DNA from: Torymus aiolomorphi
Lineage: Eukaryota > Arthropoda > Insecta > Hymenoptera > Torymidae
Reading direction: 5' to 3'
DNA: 64,000 bases
Assembly: GCA_036365515.1 (NCBI GenBank)
Contig: CM070874.1
Location: 210,670,297-210,734,296, forward strand
Position 1 is the first letter of the stretch; each line of letters opens with the position of its first letter. The notes below the pieces were generated by a model. It worked only from the letters and a program-made list of their open reading frames with translations, was not told the origin of the DNA and made no database searches. Position numbers and translations under genes: made by a program. Of this stretch, positions 1-10,605 are shown in pieces.

Positions 1-1297
1 GTTAATATTTGGCACATCAAAATTAGTTACAGAAAATAGTTTATAAACTATTTGATAACATATGAATTTATTTTTCAATATGGTATGAACACATAATTAA
101 TAATTTGAAATATAACATATTTTCAATAAAGAAACGTCCACACCGTTTACTCAGTTTCTCAATAAACAGCGTCGACTTTGGTTTATTGATAATCTTAAGA
201 GTCCAAATCGCTATTTCTTGAGATTCTCAAGAAATGGAAGGTCACGCTATTTCCTGAGATTCTAAAAAAATGAAAGTTGACGCTATTTTTTCGACTAATT
301 TGTTCAACATAAATATTTGAAAAATGAAAGTTAAAATGTAGTTTATAAACTATTCTTTTCCATACCACACGTAATCCCACGCCATGCTACGTAGCCAACT
401 TTACTTTACATAACTTGATTAGTTTACACCCTACGTGTATACTGTACTAATGTATTTATAACTAAACAATTATTTTTAATAACTTACTTGATTTATAAAT
501 TACGAATTGGAAAAATAAGAAACCTTTTGCAATTTTCAAAAAACAATCGTCAATACTGTTTCGTGAGATTCTCAATAAACCGTGATTTGGACTGTTTCTT
601 GAGATTCTCAAGAAACAGTCCAGACCACTACTTCTTGAGATTATCAAGAAATGGAAGTTGACACTATTTTTTGAGACTAAGTTGTACACCGTTAATACTT
701 GGCACATCAAAGTTTGTTATAGAAAATAGTTTATAAACTATTTGATTACTTATGAATTTATTTTTCAATATGGCATTAACCTTTAAATTAATAATTTTAA
801 ATATAACATATTTTCAATAAAGAAACGTCTAGACTGTGTAGTCAGTTTCTCAAGAAACAGCGTCGACTTCCGTTTATTGATAATCTTAATAGTCCAAATC
901 GCTAATACTTGAGATTCTCAAGAAATGGAAGTTGACGCTATTTCTTGAGATTCTGAAGAAATGGAAGTTGACGCCCTTTTTTTAGACTAATTTGTTCAAC
1001 ATAAATATTTGAAAAATCAAATTTAAAATGTAGTTTATAAACTATCCTTTTCCATCCCGCACGTAATCCCGCGCTATCCTACGTAGCCAAATTCACTTTA
1101 CATAACTTGATTATTTTACTCCGTAGATGAGTACTGTACTAATGTATAATACTGTACTAATGTATAGAATAACTAAACAAGTAGTTTGAATAATTTTCTT
1201 AATTTATAAATTACTAATTGGGAAAATAAGGAACATTTTGCAATTTTAACAAAGCAAACATCGACACTAATTAATAATTTTCTCAAGAAACCGGGCA

Positions 1298-1334
1298 TTG
1301 GACTGTTTCTTGAGATTCTCAAGAAACAGTCCAA
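1298..1334. repeat. 37-nt perfect palindrome in satellite A
   Basis: Two 18-bp arms (TTGGACTGTTTCTTGAGA and its exact complement) around a single T. The same perfect 37-nt palindrome is at 8650-8686 and 9341-9377, and slightly decayed versions lie at the same place in other units of both A arrays. It could fold as a hairpin or bind a dimeric protein; neither is shown. Confidence 0.9.
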
Positions 1335-2708
1335 ACCGCTATTTTTTGAGATTATCAAGAAATGGATGTTGACTCTATTCTTTGAGACTAAGTTGTACAC
1401 CGTTAATACTTTGCACATCAAAGTTTATTATAGAAAATCGTTTATAAATTATTTGATTACTTATGAATTTATTTTTCAATATGGTATTAACCTATAAATT
1501 AATAATTTGAAATATAACATATTTTCAATAAAGAAACGTCTAGACTGTTTACTCAGTTTCTCAAGAAACAGCGTCGACTTCCGTTCACTGATAATCTTAA
1601 TAGTCCAAATCGCTAATTCTTGAGAGTCTCAAGAAATGGAAGTTGAAGCTATTTCTTGAGATTCTGAAGAAATGGAAGTTGACGCATTTTTTTTAGAATT
1701 ATTAATTGGGAAAATAAGAAACATTTTGCAATTTTAGGGACGCAAATGTCGGCACTGATTAAGGATTTTCTCAAGAAACCGGGTTTGGACTGCTTTTTGA
1801 GATTCTCAAGAAACAGTCCAAACCGCTATTTCTTGAGATTAACAAGAAATGGAAGTTGACACTATTTTTTGAGACTAAGTTGTACACCGTTAATACATGG
1901 TACATCAATGTTTGTTATAGAAAATAGTTTATAAACTTTTTGATTACTTATGAATTTATTTTTCAATATGGTATTAACCTATAAATTAACAATTTGAAAT
2001 ATAACATATTTTCAATAAAGAAACGTCTAGACTGTTTACTCAGTTTCTCAAGAAACAGCGTCAACTTCCGTTCACTGATAATCTTAATAGTCCAAATCGC
2101 TAATTCTTGAGAGTCTCAAGAAATGGAAGTTGATGCTATTTCTTGAGATTCTGAAGAAATGGAAGTTGACGCATTTTTTTTAGAATTATTAATTGGGAAA
2201 ATAAGAAACATTTTGCAATTTTAGGGACGCAAATGTCGGCACTGATTAAGGATTTTCTCAAGAAGCCCGGTTTGGACTGCTTCTTGAGATTCTCAAGAAA
2301 CAATCCAAACCGCTATTTCTTGAGATTAACAAGAAATGGAAGTTGGCACTATTTTTTGAGACTAAGTTGTACACCGTTAATACATGGTACATCAATGTTT
2401 GTTATAGAAAATAGTTTATAAACTATTTGATTACTTATGAATTTATTTTTCAATATGGTATTAACCTATAAATTAACATTTTGAAATATAACATATTTTC
2501 AATAACGAAACGTCTAGACTGTTTATTCAGTTTCTCAACCAACAGCGTCGACTTCCGTTTATTGATAATCTTAATAGTCCAAATCTCTAATTCTTGAGAT
2601 TCTCAAGAAATGGATGTTGACGCTATTTCTTCATATTCTGAAGAAATAGAAGTTGACGCCTTTTTTTTAGACTAATTTGTTCATCATAAATATTTGAAAA
2701 ATGAAAGT

Positions 2709-2721
2709 TAAAATGTAGTTT
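2709..2721. repeat. Target-site duplication, left copy
   Basis: The 13 bases TAAAATGTAGTTT precede the composite Penelope-like insertion and recur at 8395-8407. In uninterrupted satellite A units the sequence reads AAAATGTAGTTTATAAAC once, so this is a duplicated target. It shows that everything between arrived or was processed as one unit. Confidence 0.85.
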
Positions 2722-2907
2722 CAACTGATAAGAATTTTTCCATCGGTCTTACAGTCTTACAGATTAAATTAAAATAATTAATATTTATGGCAGTCAGATT
2801 GCCCTTGTTTATAATCACCCCCGCAGAATCTGAAATAAAAACTTAATTAAAACCTGGAAAAAACTTTGTTAGCAAAGGACGATCTGACTGCCCACCACCA
2901 CCACATT

Positions 2908-2947
2908 GTCCGACGTTTCGAGCCTGCTCCGGCTCCTCCTCAGGGAC
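2908..2947 (-). ncRNA. Minimal hammerhead ribozyme, copy 1 (minus PLE)
   Basis: Read on the minus strand: stem I strand GTCC, core CTGAGGA, one unpaired G, stem II GAGCC/GGCTC with a 6-nt loop, core GAAAC, cleavage triplet GTC, then stem I strand GGAC. Stem III is reduced to the self-complementary ACGT, as in the minimal hammerheads reported in Penelope-like elements, which are thought to work best as dimers. The unpaired G between core and stem II departs from the textbook fold. Activity is inferred only. Confidence 0.75.
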
Positions 2948-3055
2948 TGAAATAAAACCCGCGATACACCTCCTTATATACCATGCATCCATACCCCCTT
3001 CTTTTCTCTTACCCCACCACCCTCCACATTCCCTTCTCCAACTTGCCATTCTCAC

Positions 3056-5078
3056 TTAAATTAATAAAGAATGATAAATGTTATCTAATTTACTTGACTC
3101 TATCATTAAATTTACATTATTCCGATTTCTTAGAATGTGAATACTTTCAAGGCTTTCCCTCTTATATTTATTCTTAATCCCCTGTTCCAAAATATCCACA
3201 CTCCCAAAATCGAAAGAATGCAAACTATTTAACCAATGTTCTTTCAAACCCGATGTACAACTTGAGCTGCGTAAACTATATTGATGTTCATATATTCTCT
3301 TTTTCAAATATCTACCCGTTTGACCAATATAACAACCATTACAATCCCTGCAATTAATTTTATAAACAACTCCCGATTTCAAACATTTATCATCCTTGTC
3401 TTTACAATTACTAAATAACCTTTCTAAATTATTATCATTTCTAAAGAAAACTTGAATATTATGTTTACTAAAAACCCTTCTAATCGTTTCCGACAAACCT
3501 CTAACATATGGTAAACTAAAATATGCATTCTTTCCATTTCTATTCCTTGTTTGATTATCTACCCGCTGCTTCAATCCACCATTATAAATTTCCCACACTC
3601 TCTCATCAATCATTTTCTCAATTAATTTTACGGGATAACTATTTTTAATAAATGTTTCTCTAACTAAATTTAAATTCTTTTTCCTAAAATCTTTATGTGA
3701 CAATTTAATCGCTCTGTCAATGACACCTTTGATCGCACCTGTCTTGTTTCCAAATTGGTGGTGAGAATCAAAATTTAAAAATCTACCTGACCATGTAGGT
3801 TTTCTATACCAATCTAATTTCACTCTATTATTATTACCTCTAATGACTCTAATATCTAAAAAACTCAATTGATAGTCTTTCTCAACTTCTTTTGTGAATT
3901 TAATTCTATCATGGATAGAATTAAACACATCCACCATTTCATCCACAAAACATTCTGGTACAACTGCAAAAATGTCATCAACATATCTTTTAAAAATAAT
4001 TGGCTGAAAAACCAACTTAGACAAAGCAATACTTTCCAATTTTTCCATTACTAAATTGGCTATAACAGGTGACAAAGGTGATCCCATTGGACAACCATAT
4101 CTTTGTTCATATAGACTATTATCAAAAGAAAAAATTGTGTTTTTAAAAACCAAATTAAGTGCCTTTATAAATTCATCTTTTGTTAAACTAGTATGTACTT
4201 TAATTTCAGACCATTTATCTTGTATAATATCATTCAACAACTCTAAAGGTATATTTGTAAACAAAGATACTACATCCAATGAAACCATCCTATGATCATT
4301 CGGAATAATAATATCTTTCATTATACCATAACTCCAACTATCTTTAATATATGAATTTGTTTTACCCACTATCTTGAACAATATATTAGACAAAAATCTA
4401 GCAAGTCTATACGTCGGAAAATTTATGGATGATATTATTATTCTATATGTCAACTGTTCTTTGTGAATCTTAGGAAGCCCATAACATTTAACTACAGTGC
4501 CATTTTCACATTTTAAATATTTAAACATACTATCTTTAATATAAGCTTTTGTTTTCCAATGCATCAATAATTCTTTCAATTTATCTTGTAGTCTATTGAT
4601 ATGTGGATTCCTAATTTTCACATAAGTGGTATCATCCTCCAACATAAGTTGAATTTTATTAATATAATCCCTTTTATCTGAAACTACAGTTACATTTCCT
4701 TTATCTGCTTTTTGGAAGATCATATTCGGATTCTCTCTCAAGAATTTCTTCGTTATTTTTAATTCATGGAATAAATTACTGTTCAAATAATTATCAAATC
4801 TATGTTCTCTTTTAAAATTATCAACAACTTTAACTAAAGAACTCCTACATTCTTTTTTAAACTCCAGATTAAAACTACTCATACTACTTTCTACCTCAGC
4901 GATGATATTCTTGATCGGAAGAGATTTACTTGAATATGATATTCCAAATTTAGCACCCTTTGACATGATATTTACCACTTCTTCTGGTATTACTTTGTCA
5001 GTTAAATTTCTAAACCAATCCTTATTAACATTGTTAGTTTGATAGACCTGAGAGTGTTTTCTATGCTTTAAATATTCA
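3056..5078 (-). pseudogene. Penelope-like RT/GIY-YIG endonuclease, 5'-truncated copy
   Basis: Encodes the C-terminal part of a PLE protein: from the equivalent of about residue 145 of the plus copy (motif YLKHRKHS) to the natural stop at 3056. It retains the PLE-specific DKG motif (KADKGN), RT catalytic motifs DVVSLFTNI, GCPMGSPLSP and YVDD, and a GIY-YIG endonuclease with CRDC zinc-binding cysteines, YIGQTGR and KRESLES. The frame is open throughout and lacks the stop found in the plus copy. One residue (F before YGIMKD) is deleted in frame. The open frame continues rightward to 5233, but those about 50 residues are antisense of the neighbouring pseudo-LTR and are not PLE protein. Without the N-terminal part it cannot encode the full protein. 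Confidence 0.9.
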
Positions 5079-5538
5079 CATTCTAAGAAATCGGAATAAT
5101 GTAAATTTAATGATAGAGTCAAGTAAATTAGATAACATTTATCATTCTTTATTAATTTAAGTGAGAATGGCAAGTTGGAGAGGGGAATGTGGAGGGTGGT
5201 GGGGTAAGAGAAAAGAAGGGGGTATGGGTGCATGGAATATAAGGAGGTGTATCGCGGGTTTTATTTCAGTCCCTGAGGAGGAGCCGGAGCAGGCTCGAAA
5301 CGTTGGACAATGTGGTGGTGGTGGGCAGTCAGATCGTCCTTTGCTAACAAAGTTTTTTCCAGGTTTTAATTAAGTTTTTATTTCAGATTCTGCGGGGGTG
5401 ATTATAAACAAGGGCAATCTGACTGCCATAAATATTAATTATTTTAATTTAATCTGTAAGACTGTAAGACCGATGGAAAAATTCTTATCAGTTGATATTA
5501 AATTGCAGTCGACATAAGTAATATTTTTAATGATAAAA
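5073..5538 (+). repeat. PLE pseudo-LTR, upstream copy
   Basis: 466 bp matching 7934-8399 with a constant offset of 2861 and no indels seen. It begins inside the last coding codons of the RT gene, contains the 3' UTR and the ribozyme, and leads into the plus-strand open frame at 5565. The left edge is fused to the minus copy through the shared hexamer TATTCA (5073-5078). It would supply promoter and ribozyme functions to the plus copy. Confidence 0.88.
5269..5308 (+). ncRNA. Minimal hammerhead ribozyme, copy 2 (upstream pseudo-LTR)
   Basis: Stem I GTCC (5269-5272) and GGAC (5305-5308), core CTGAGGA (5273-5279), stem II GAGCC/GGCTC (5281-5285, 5292-5296), GAAAC (5297-5301), cleavage triplet GTT ending at 5304. 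This copy differs from the other two at the cleavage nucleotide (T instead of C), still an allowed H in the NUH rule. The T also extends the self-complementary stem III to AACGTT. Confidence 0.75.
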
Positions 5539-5564
5539 CTAAGGTCTATTAAAGGTGGGGTAAA

Positions 5565-8021
5565 ATGTTTTTTAGAGATATATATTGGATTTATGGGAAG
5601 GTGGTGAAAGATTATTGGTCAAAATGGGTAAAAATGGTTTTAAGGATTGTAATTTTAAAGGAGCAACTCACTTTTCTTCTAAGGTGTAAAAAATCAAATA
5701 TTTTTCCTAAACATATTGGAAAAAAATTTGATGATAAGGGTTTTTATCGGGATTACTATAAAAGAGTTTCTTATGATCTACGGAAAAATATTTTCTTTTT
5801 CAAAAATAAATTACTTAACTTAGAAATTAGAGATTTGAATTTTGAAATTAATCGTTTGAATAAATATTTATTAGAGCTTGAAAGATATTTATATAATAAA
5901 ATAGAACAGAATGATTTGCCAGAATTTTTTCGTGGTCAAAAGAGGCACTTTGAAAAAGTAAAATATAACCATAGGAGTAAATTAAAAAGAAAATTTGAAT
6001 ATTTAAAGCATAGAAAACACTCTCAGGTCAATCAAACTAACAATGTTAATAAGGATTGGTTTAGAAATTTAACTGACAAAGTAATACCAGAAGAAGTGGT
6101 AAATATCATGTCAAAGGGTGCTAAATTTGGAATATCATATTCAAGTAAATCTCTTCCGATCAAGAATATCATCGCTGAGGTAGAAAGTAGTATGAGTAGT
6201 TTTAATCTGGAGTTTAAAAAAGAATGCAGGAGTTCTTTAGTTAAAGTTGTTGATAATTTTAAAAGGGAACAATGATTTGATAATTATTTGAACAGTAATT
6301 TATTCCATGAATTAAAATTAACGAAGAAATTCTTGAGAGAGAATCCGAATATGATCTTCCAAAAAGCAGATAAAGGAAATGTAACTGTAGTTTCAGATAA
6401 AAGGGATTATATTAATAAAATTCAACTTATGTTGGAGGATGATACCACTTATGTGAAAATTAGGAATCCACATATCAATAGACTACAAGATAAATTGATA
6501 GAATTATTGATGCATTGGAAAACAAAAGCTTATATTAAAGATAGTATGTTTAAATATTTAAAATGTGAAAATGGCACTGTAGCTAAATGTTATGGGCTTC
6601 CTAAGATTCACAAAGAACAGTTGACATATAGAATAATAATATCATCGATAAATTTTCCGACGTATAGACTTGCTAGAATTTTGTCTAATATATTGTTCAA
6701 GATAGTGGGTAAAACAAATTCATATATTAAAGATAGTTGGAGTTTTTATGGTATAATGAAAGATATTATTATTCCGAATGATCATAGGATGGTTTCATTG
6801 GATGTAGTATCTTTGTTTACAAATATACCTTTAGAGTTGTTGAATGATATTATACAAGATAAATGGTCTGAAATTAAAGTACATACTAGTTTAACAAAAG
6901 ATGAATTTATAAAGGCACTTAATTTGGTTTTTAAAAACACAATTTTTTCTTTTGATAATAGTCTATATGAACAAAGATATGGTTGTCCAATGGGATCACC
7001 TTTGTCACCTGTTATAGCCAATTTAGTAATGGAAAAATTGGAAAGTATTGCTTTGTCTAAGTTGGTTTTTCAGCCAATTATTTTTAAAAGATATGTTGAT
7101 GACATTTTTGCAGTTGTACCAGAATGTTTTGTGGATGAAATGGTGGATGTGTTTAATTCTATCCATGATAGAATTAAATTCACAAAAGAAGTTGAGAAAG
7201 ACTATCAATTGAGTTTTTTAGATATTAGAGTCATTAGAGGTAATAATAATAGAGTGAAATTAGATTGGTATAGAAAACCTACATGGTCAGGTAGATTTTT
7301 AAATTTTGATTCTCACTACCAATTTGGAAACAAGACAGGTGCGATCAAAGGTGTCATTGACATAGCGATTAAATTGTCACATAAAGATTTTAGGAAAAAG
7401 AATTTAAATTTAGTTAGAGAAACATTTATTAAAAATAGTTATCCCGTAAAATTTATTGATAAAATGATTGATGAGAGAGTGTGGGAAATTTATAATGGTG
7501 GATTGAAGCAGCGGGTAGATAATCAAACAAGGAATAGAAATGGAAAGAATGCATATTTTAGTTTACCATATGTTAGAGGTTTGTCGGAAAGGATTAGAAG
7601 GGTTTTTAGTAAACATAATATTCAAGTTTTTTTTAGAAATGATAATAATTTAGAAAGGTTATTTAGTAATTGTAAAGACAAGGATGATAAATGTTTGAAA
7701 TCGGGAGTTGTTTATAAAATTAATTGTAGGGATTGTAATGGTTGTTATATTGGTCAAACGGGTAGATATTTGAAAAAGAGAATATATGAACATCAATATA
7801 GTTTACGCAGCTCAAGTTGTACATCGGGTTTGAAAGAACATTGTTTAAATAGTTTGCATTCTTTCGATTTTGGGAGTGTGGATATTTTGGAACAGGGGAT
7901 TAAGAATAAATATAAGAGGGAAAGCCTTGAAAGTATTCACATTCTAAGAAATCGGAATAATGTAAATTTAATGATAGAGTCAAGTAAATTAGATAACATT
8001 TATCATTCTTTATTAATTTAA
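5565..8021 (+). pseudogene. Penelope-like RT/GIY-YIG endonuclease with one internal stop
   Basis: An 819-codon frame from the ATG at 5565 to the stop at 8019-8021, close to the usual PLE length of about 800 residues, with one in-frame TGA at 6273-6275 (codon 237). Order of parts: lysine-rich N-terminal region; PLE hallmark DKG at 269-271; RT with Asp413 (DVVSLF), GCPMGSP from 473 and YVDD at 510-513; linker; GIY-YIG endonuclease with VVYK near 715-718, Cys721/724/727, YIG at 728-730, TGR ending at Arg734 and a KRESLES glutamate. The cysteines plus GIY-YIG fit the endonuclease-bearing Penelope/Poseidon/Neptune group. The minus copy reads through at the position of the stop. A methionine is absent right after the stop (the next is at 6288), so a rescued product would lack the N-terminal third. 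Confidence 0.92.
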
Positions 8022-8399
8022 GTGAGAATGGCAAGTTGGAGAGGGGAATGTGGAGGGTGGTGGGGTAAGAGAAAAGAAGGGGGTATGGGTGCATGGTATA
8101 TAAGGAGGTGTATCGCAGGTTTTATTTCTGTCCCTGAGGAGGAGCCGGAGCAGGCTCGAAACGTCGGACAATGTGGTGGTGGTGGGCAGTCAGATCGTCC
8201 TTGGCTAAGAAAGTTTTTTCCAGGTTTTAATTAAGTTTTTATTTCAGATTCTGCGGGGGTGATTATAAACAAGGGCACTCTGACTGCCATAAATATTAAT
8301 TATTTTAATTTAATCTGTAAGACTGTAAGACCGATGGAAAAATTCTTATCAGTTGATATTAAATTGCAGTCGACATAAGTAATATTTTTAATGATAAAA
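7934..8399 (+). repeat. PLE pseudo-LTR, downstream copy
   Basis: Direct copy of 5073-5538, comprising the C-terminal codons of the RT gene, the 3' UTR, the ribozyme and the tail ending GATAAAA. The tail merges into the target-site duplication, so the exact 3' end is ambiguous by four bases. Confidence 0.88.
8130..8169 (+). ncRNA. Minimal hammerhead ribozyme, copy 3 (downstream pseudo-LTR)
   Basis: Same layout as the other two: GTCC 8130-8133, CTGAGGA 8134-8140, stem II 8142-8146 with 8153-8157, GAAAC 8158-8162, triplet GTC to 8165, GGAC 8166-8169. The upstream base differs (T for A at 8129), outside the core. A transcript starting in the upstream pseudo-LTR would carry ribozymes at both ends, 2861 nt apart. 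Confidence 0.75.
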
Positions 8400-8407
8400 T
8401 GTAGTTT
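8395..8407. repeat. Target-site duplication, right copy
   Basis: TAAAATGTAGTTT, identical to 2709-2721, followed by ATAAATTATAC of satellite A. Confidence 0.85.
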
Positions 8408-10228
8408 ATAAATTATACTTTTCCATACCACATGTAATCCCACGCTATCCTACGTAGCCAACCTCACTTTACATAACCTGATTATTTTACGCCCTAGGTG
8501 TGTACTGTACTAATGTATTTATAACTAAACGATTGTTTTGAATAATTTTCTTAATTTATAAATTACTAATTGCGAAAATAATAAACATTTTGCAATTTTA
8601 GCAAACCAAACATCGACACTGATTAATGATTTTCTCACGAAACAGGGCGTTGGACTGTTTCTTGAGATTCTCAAGAAACAGTCCAAACCGCTATTTCGTG
8701 AGATTATCAGGAAATGGATGTTGACTCTATTCTTTGAGACTAAGTTGTACACCGTTAATACTTGGCACATCAAAGTTTGTTATAGAAAATAGTTTATAAA
8801 CTATTTCATTACTTATGAATTTATTTTTCAATATGGTATTAACCTATAAAAAAATAATTAGAAGTATAACATATTTTCAATAAAGAAACGTCTAGACTGT
8901 TTACTCAGTTTCTCAAGAAACAGCGTCGACTTCCGTTTATTGATAATATTAATAGTCCAAATCGCTAATTCTTGAGATTCTCAAGAAATGGAAGCTGACG
9001 CTATTTCTTGAGATATGAAGAAATGGAAGTTGACGCCCTTTTTTTAGACTAATTTGTTCAACATAAATATTTGAAAAATCAAATTTAAAATGTAGTTTAT
9101 AAACTATCCTTTTCCATCCCGCACGTAATCCCGCGCTATCCTACGTAGCCAAATTCACTTTACATAACTTGATTATTTTACTCCGTAGATGAGTACTGTA
9201 CTAATGTATTTATAACTAAACAAGTAGTTTGAATAATTTTCTTAATTTATAAATTACTAATTGGGAAAATAAGAAACATTTTGCCATTTTAACAAATCAA
9301 ACATCGACACTGATTAATGATTTTCTCAAGAAACCGGGCATTGGACTGTTTCTTGAGATTCTCAAGAAACAGTCCAAACCGCTATTTTTTGAGATTATCA
9401 AGAAATGGATGTTGACTCTATTCTTTGAGACTAAGTTGTACACCGTTAATACTTTGCACATCAAAGTTTATTATAGGAAATCGTTTATAAATTATTTGAT
9501 TACTTATGAATTTATTTTTCAATATGGTATTAACCTATAAATTAATAATTAGAAATATAACATATTTTCAATAAAGAAACGTCTAGACTGTTTACTCAGT
9601 TTCTCAAGAAACAGCGTCGACTTCCGTTCACTGATAATCTTAATAGTCCAAATCGCTAATTCTTGAGAGTCTCAAGAAATGGAAGTTGATGCTATTTCTT
9701 GAGATATAAAGAAATGGAAGTTGATGCCTTTTTTTAGACTAATTTGTTCAACATAAATATTTGAAAAATCAAAATTAAAATGTAGTTTATAAACTATCCT
9801 TTTCCATACCACTCGTAATCCCACGCTATCCTACGTAGCCAAATTCACTTTACATAACTTGATTATTTTACTCCCTAGATGTTTACTGTACTAATGTATT
9901 TATAACTAAACAATTATTTTGAATAATTTTCTTAATTTATAAATTACTAATTGGGAAAAAAATAAACATTTTGCAATTTTAACAAAGCAAACATCGACAC
10001 TGATTAATGATTTTCTCAAGAAACCGGGCATTGGACTGTTTCTTGAAATTCTCAAAAAACGATCCAAACCGCTATTTCTTGAGTTTATCTAGAAATGGGT
10101 GTTGACTCTATTCTTTGGGACTAAGTTGTACACCGTTAATACTTGGCACATCAAAGTTTGTTATAGAAAATAGTTTATTAACTATTTCATTACTTATGAA
10201 TTTATTTTTCAATATGGTATTAACCTAT
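8395..10228. repeat. Satellite family A array, right part
   Basis: Continuation of the array split by the retroelement. GAAACGTC anchors lie at 8885 and 9576 (691 bp), both long-type units. Perfect 37-nt palindromes lie at 8650-8686 and 9341-9377. The array ends abruptly after CAATATGGTATTAACC, the same unit position at which the second A array ends near 38622. Confidence 0.9.
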
Positions 10229-10605
10229 ATTCCGAACCAAAAGAAAACCAGTTTCTTTCCCCGATCCCGGACCATACATGAAAATATTGAGTTTCTTAAT
10301 TAAAGAGAAATAACCCCTACAAGTTAATTCTTAATTAAATAACGAGCTTTTAATTAAAGATTAATAGTTAATTCTTAATTAAGTTAAAATCATTTATTTT
10401 TATATCAATGTAGTGCTTCATTCTTGTATAAATAAAAATTGAATTTTTGTTTTTAAAGACGTTAGAATGAGCGAAGGGATTGAAAGCTTTAATGATGAAA
10501 AGCATTAATCGAAAATGAAAAATTGATATTATTTTTTCATTAGATTTTATTGGATTAGGTCATGAAAAATAATATTGTTTAATGAAAGTTGTATTAATGG
10601 GAAAT
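10226..10605 (+). repeat. Dispersed repeat E, copy 1
   Basis: Begins TATATTCCGAACC and ends TTAATGGGAAAT. The same sequence, with small indels, is at 39987-40352 in the same orientation. Both copies lie downstream of a satellite A array. AT-rich, with many TTAATTAA-like motifs; no coding signal. Confidence 0.85.

Larger units (their letters stand above)
1..2721. repeat. Satellite family A array, left part
   Basis: AT-rich tandem repeat. The anchor GAAACGTC recurs at 131, 822, 1533, 2020 and 2507, so there are two long units (691 and 711 bp) and two short units (487 bp each). The short units lack about 210 bp, joined between a T-run ending in TTTAGA and AATTGGGAAAA. Units are studded with short palindromes of the TTCTTGAGA/TCTCAAGAA type. 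The array starts before the window and is interrupted at 2722 by the Penelope-like insertion; it resumes at 8395. No coding capacity is evident. Confidence 0.9.
2722..8394. mobile_element. Composite Penelope-like retroelement (inverted partial dimer)
   Basis: One 5.7-kb insertion in satellite A bounded by a 13-bp target-site duplication. From left to right it holds: a minus-strand PLE copy missing its 5' part (2722-5078), a plus-strand pseudo-LTR (5073-5538), a plus-strand coding region (5565-8021) and a second direct pseudo-LTR (7934-8399). PLEs are retroelements that prime reverse transcription at endonuclease nicks; pseudo-LTRs and inverted, 5'-truncated partners are known for this group. 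The two coding copies differ at only about a dozen residues over roughly 670, so the insertion is young. The minus copy lacks about 60 bp at its 3' end compared with the plus copy. Confidence 0.92.

Noticed and set aside
5079..5233. N-terminal extension of the minus-strand PLE protein
   Set aside because: These codons are the antisense of the plus-strand pseudo-LTR and arose at the inverted joint.
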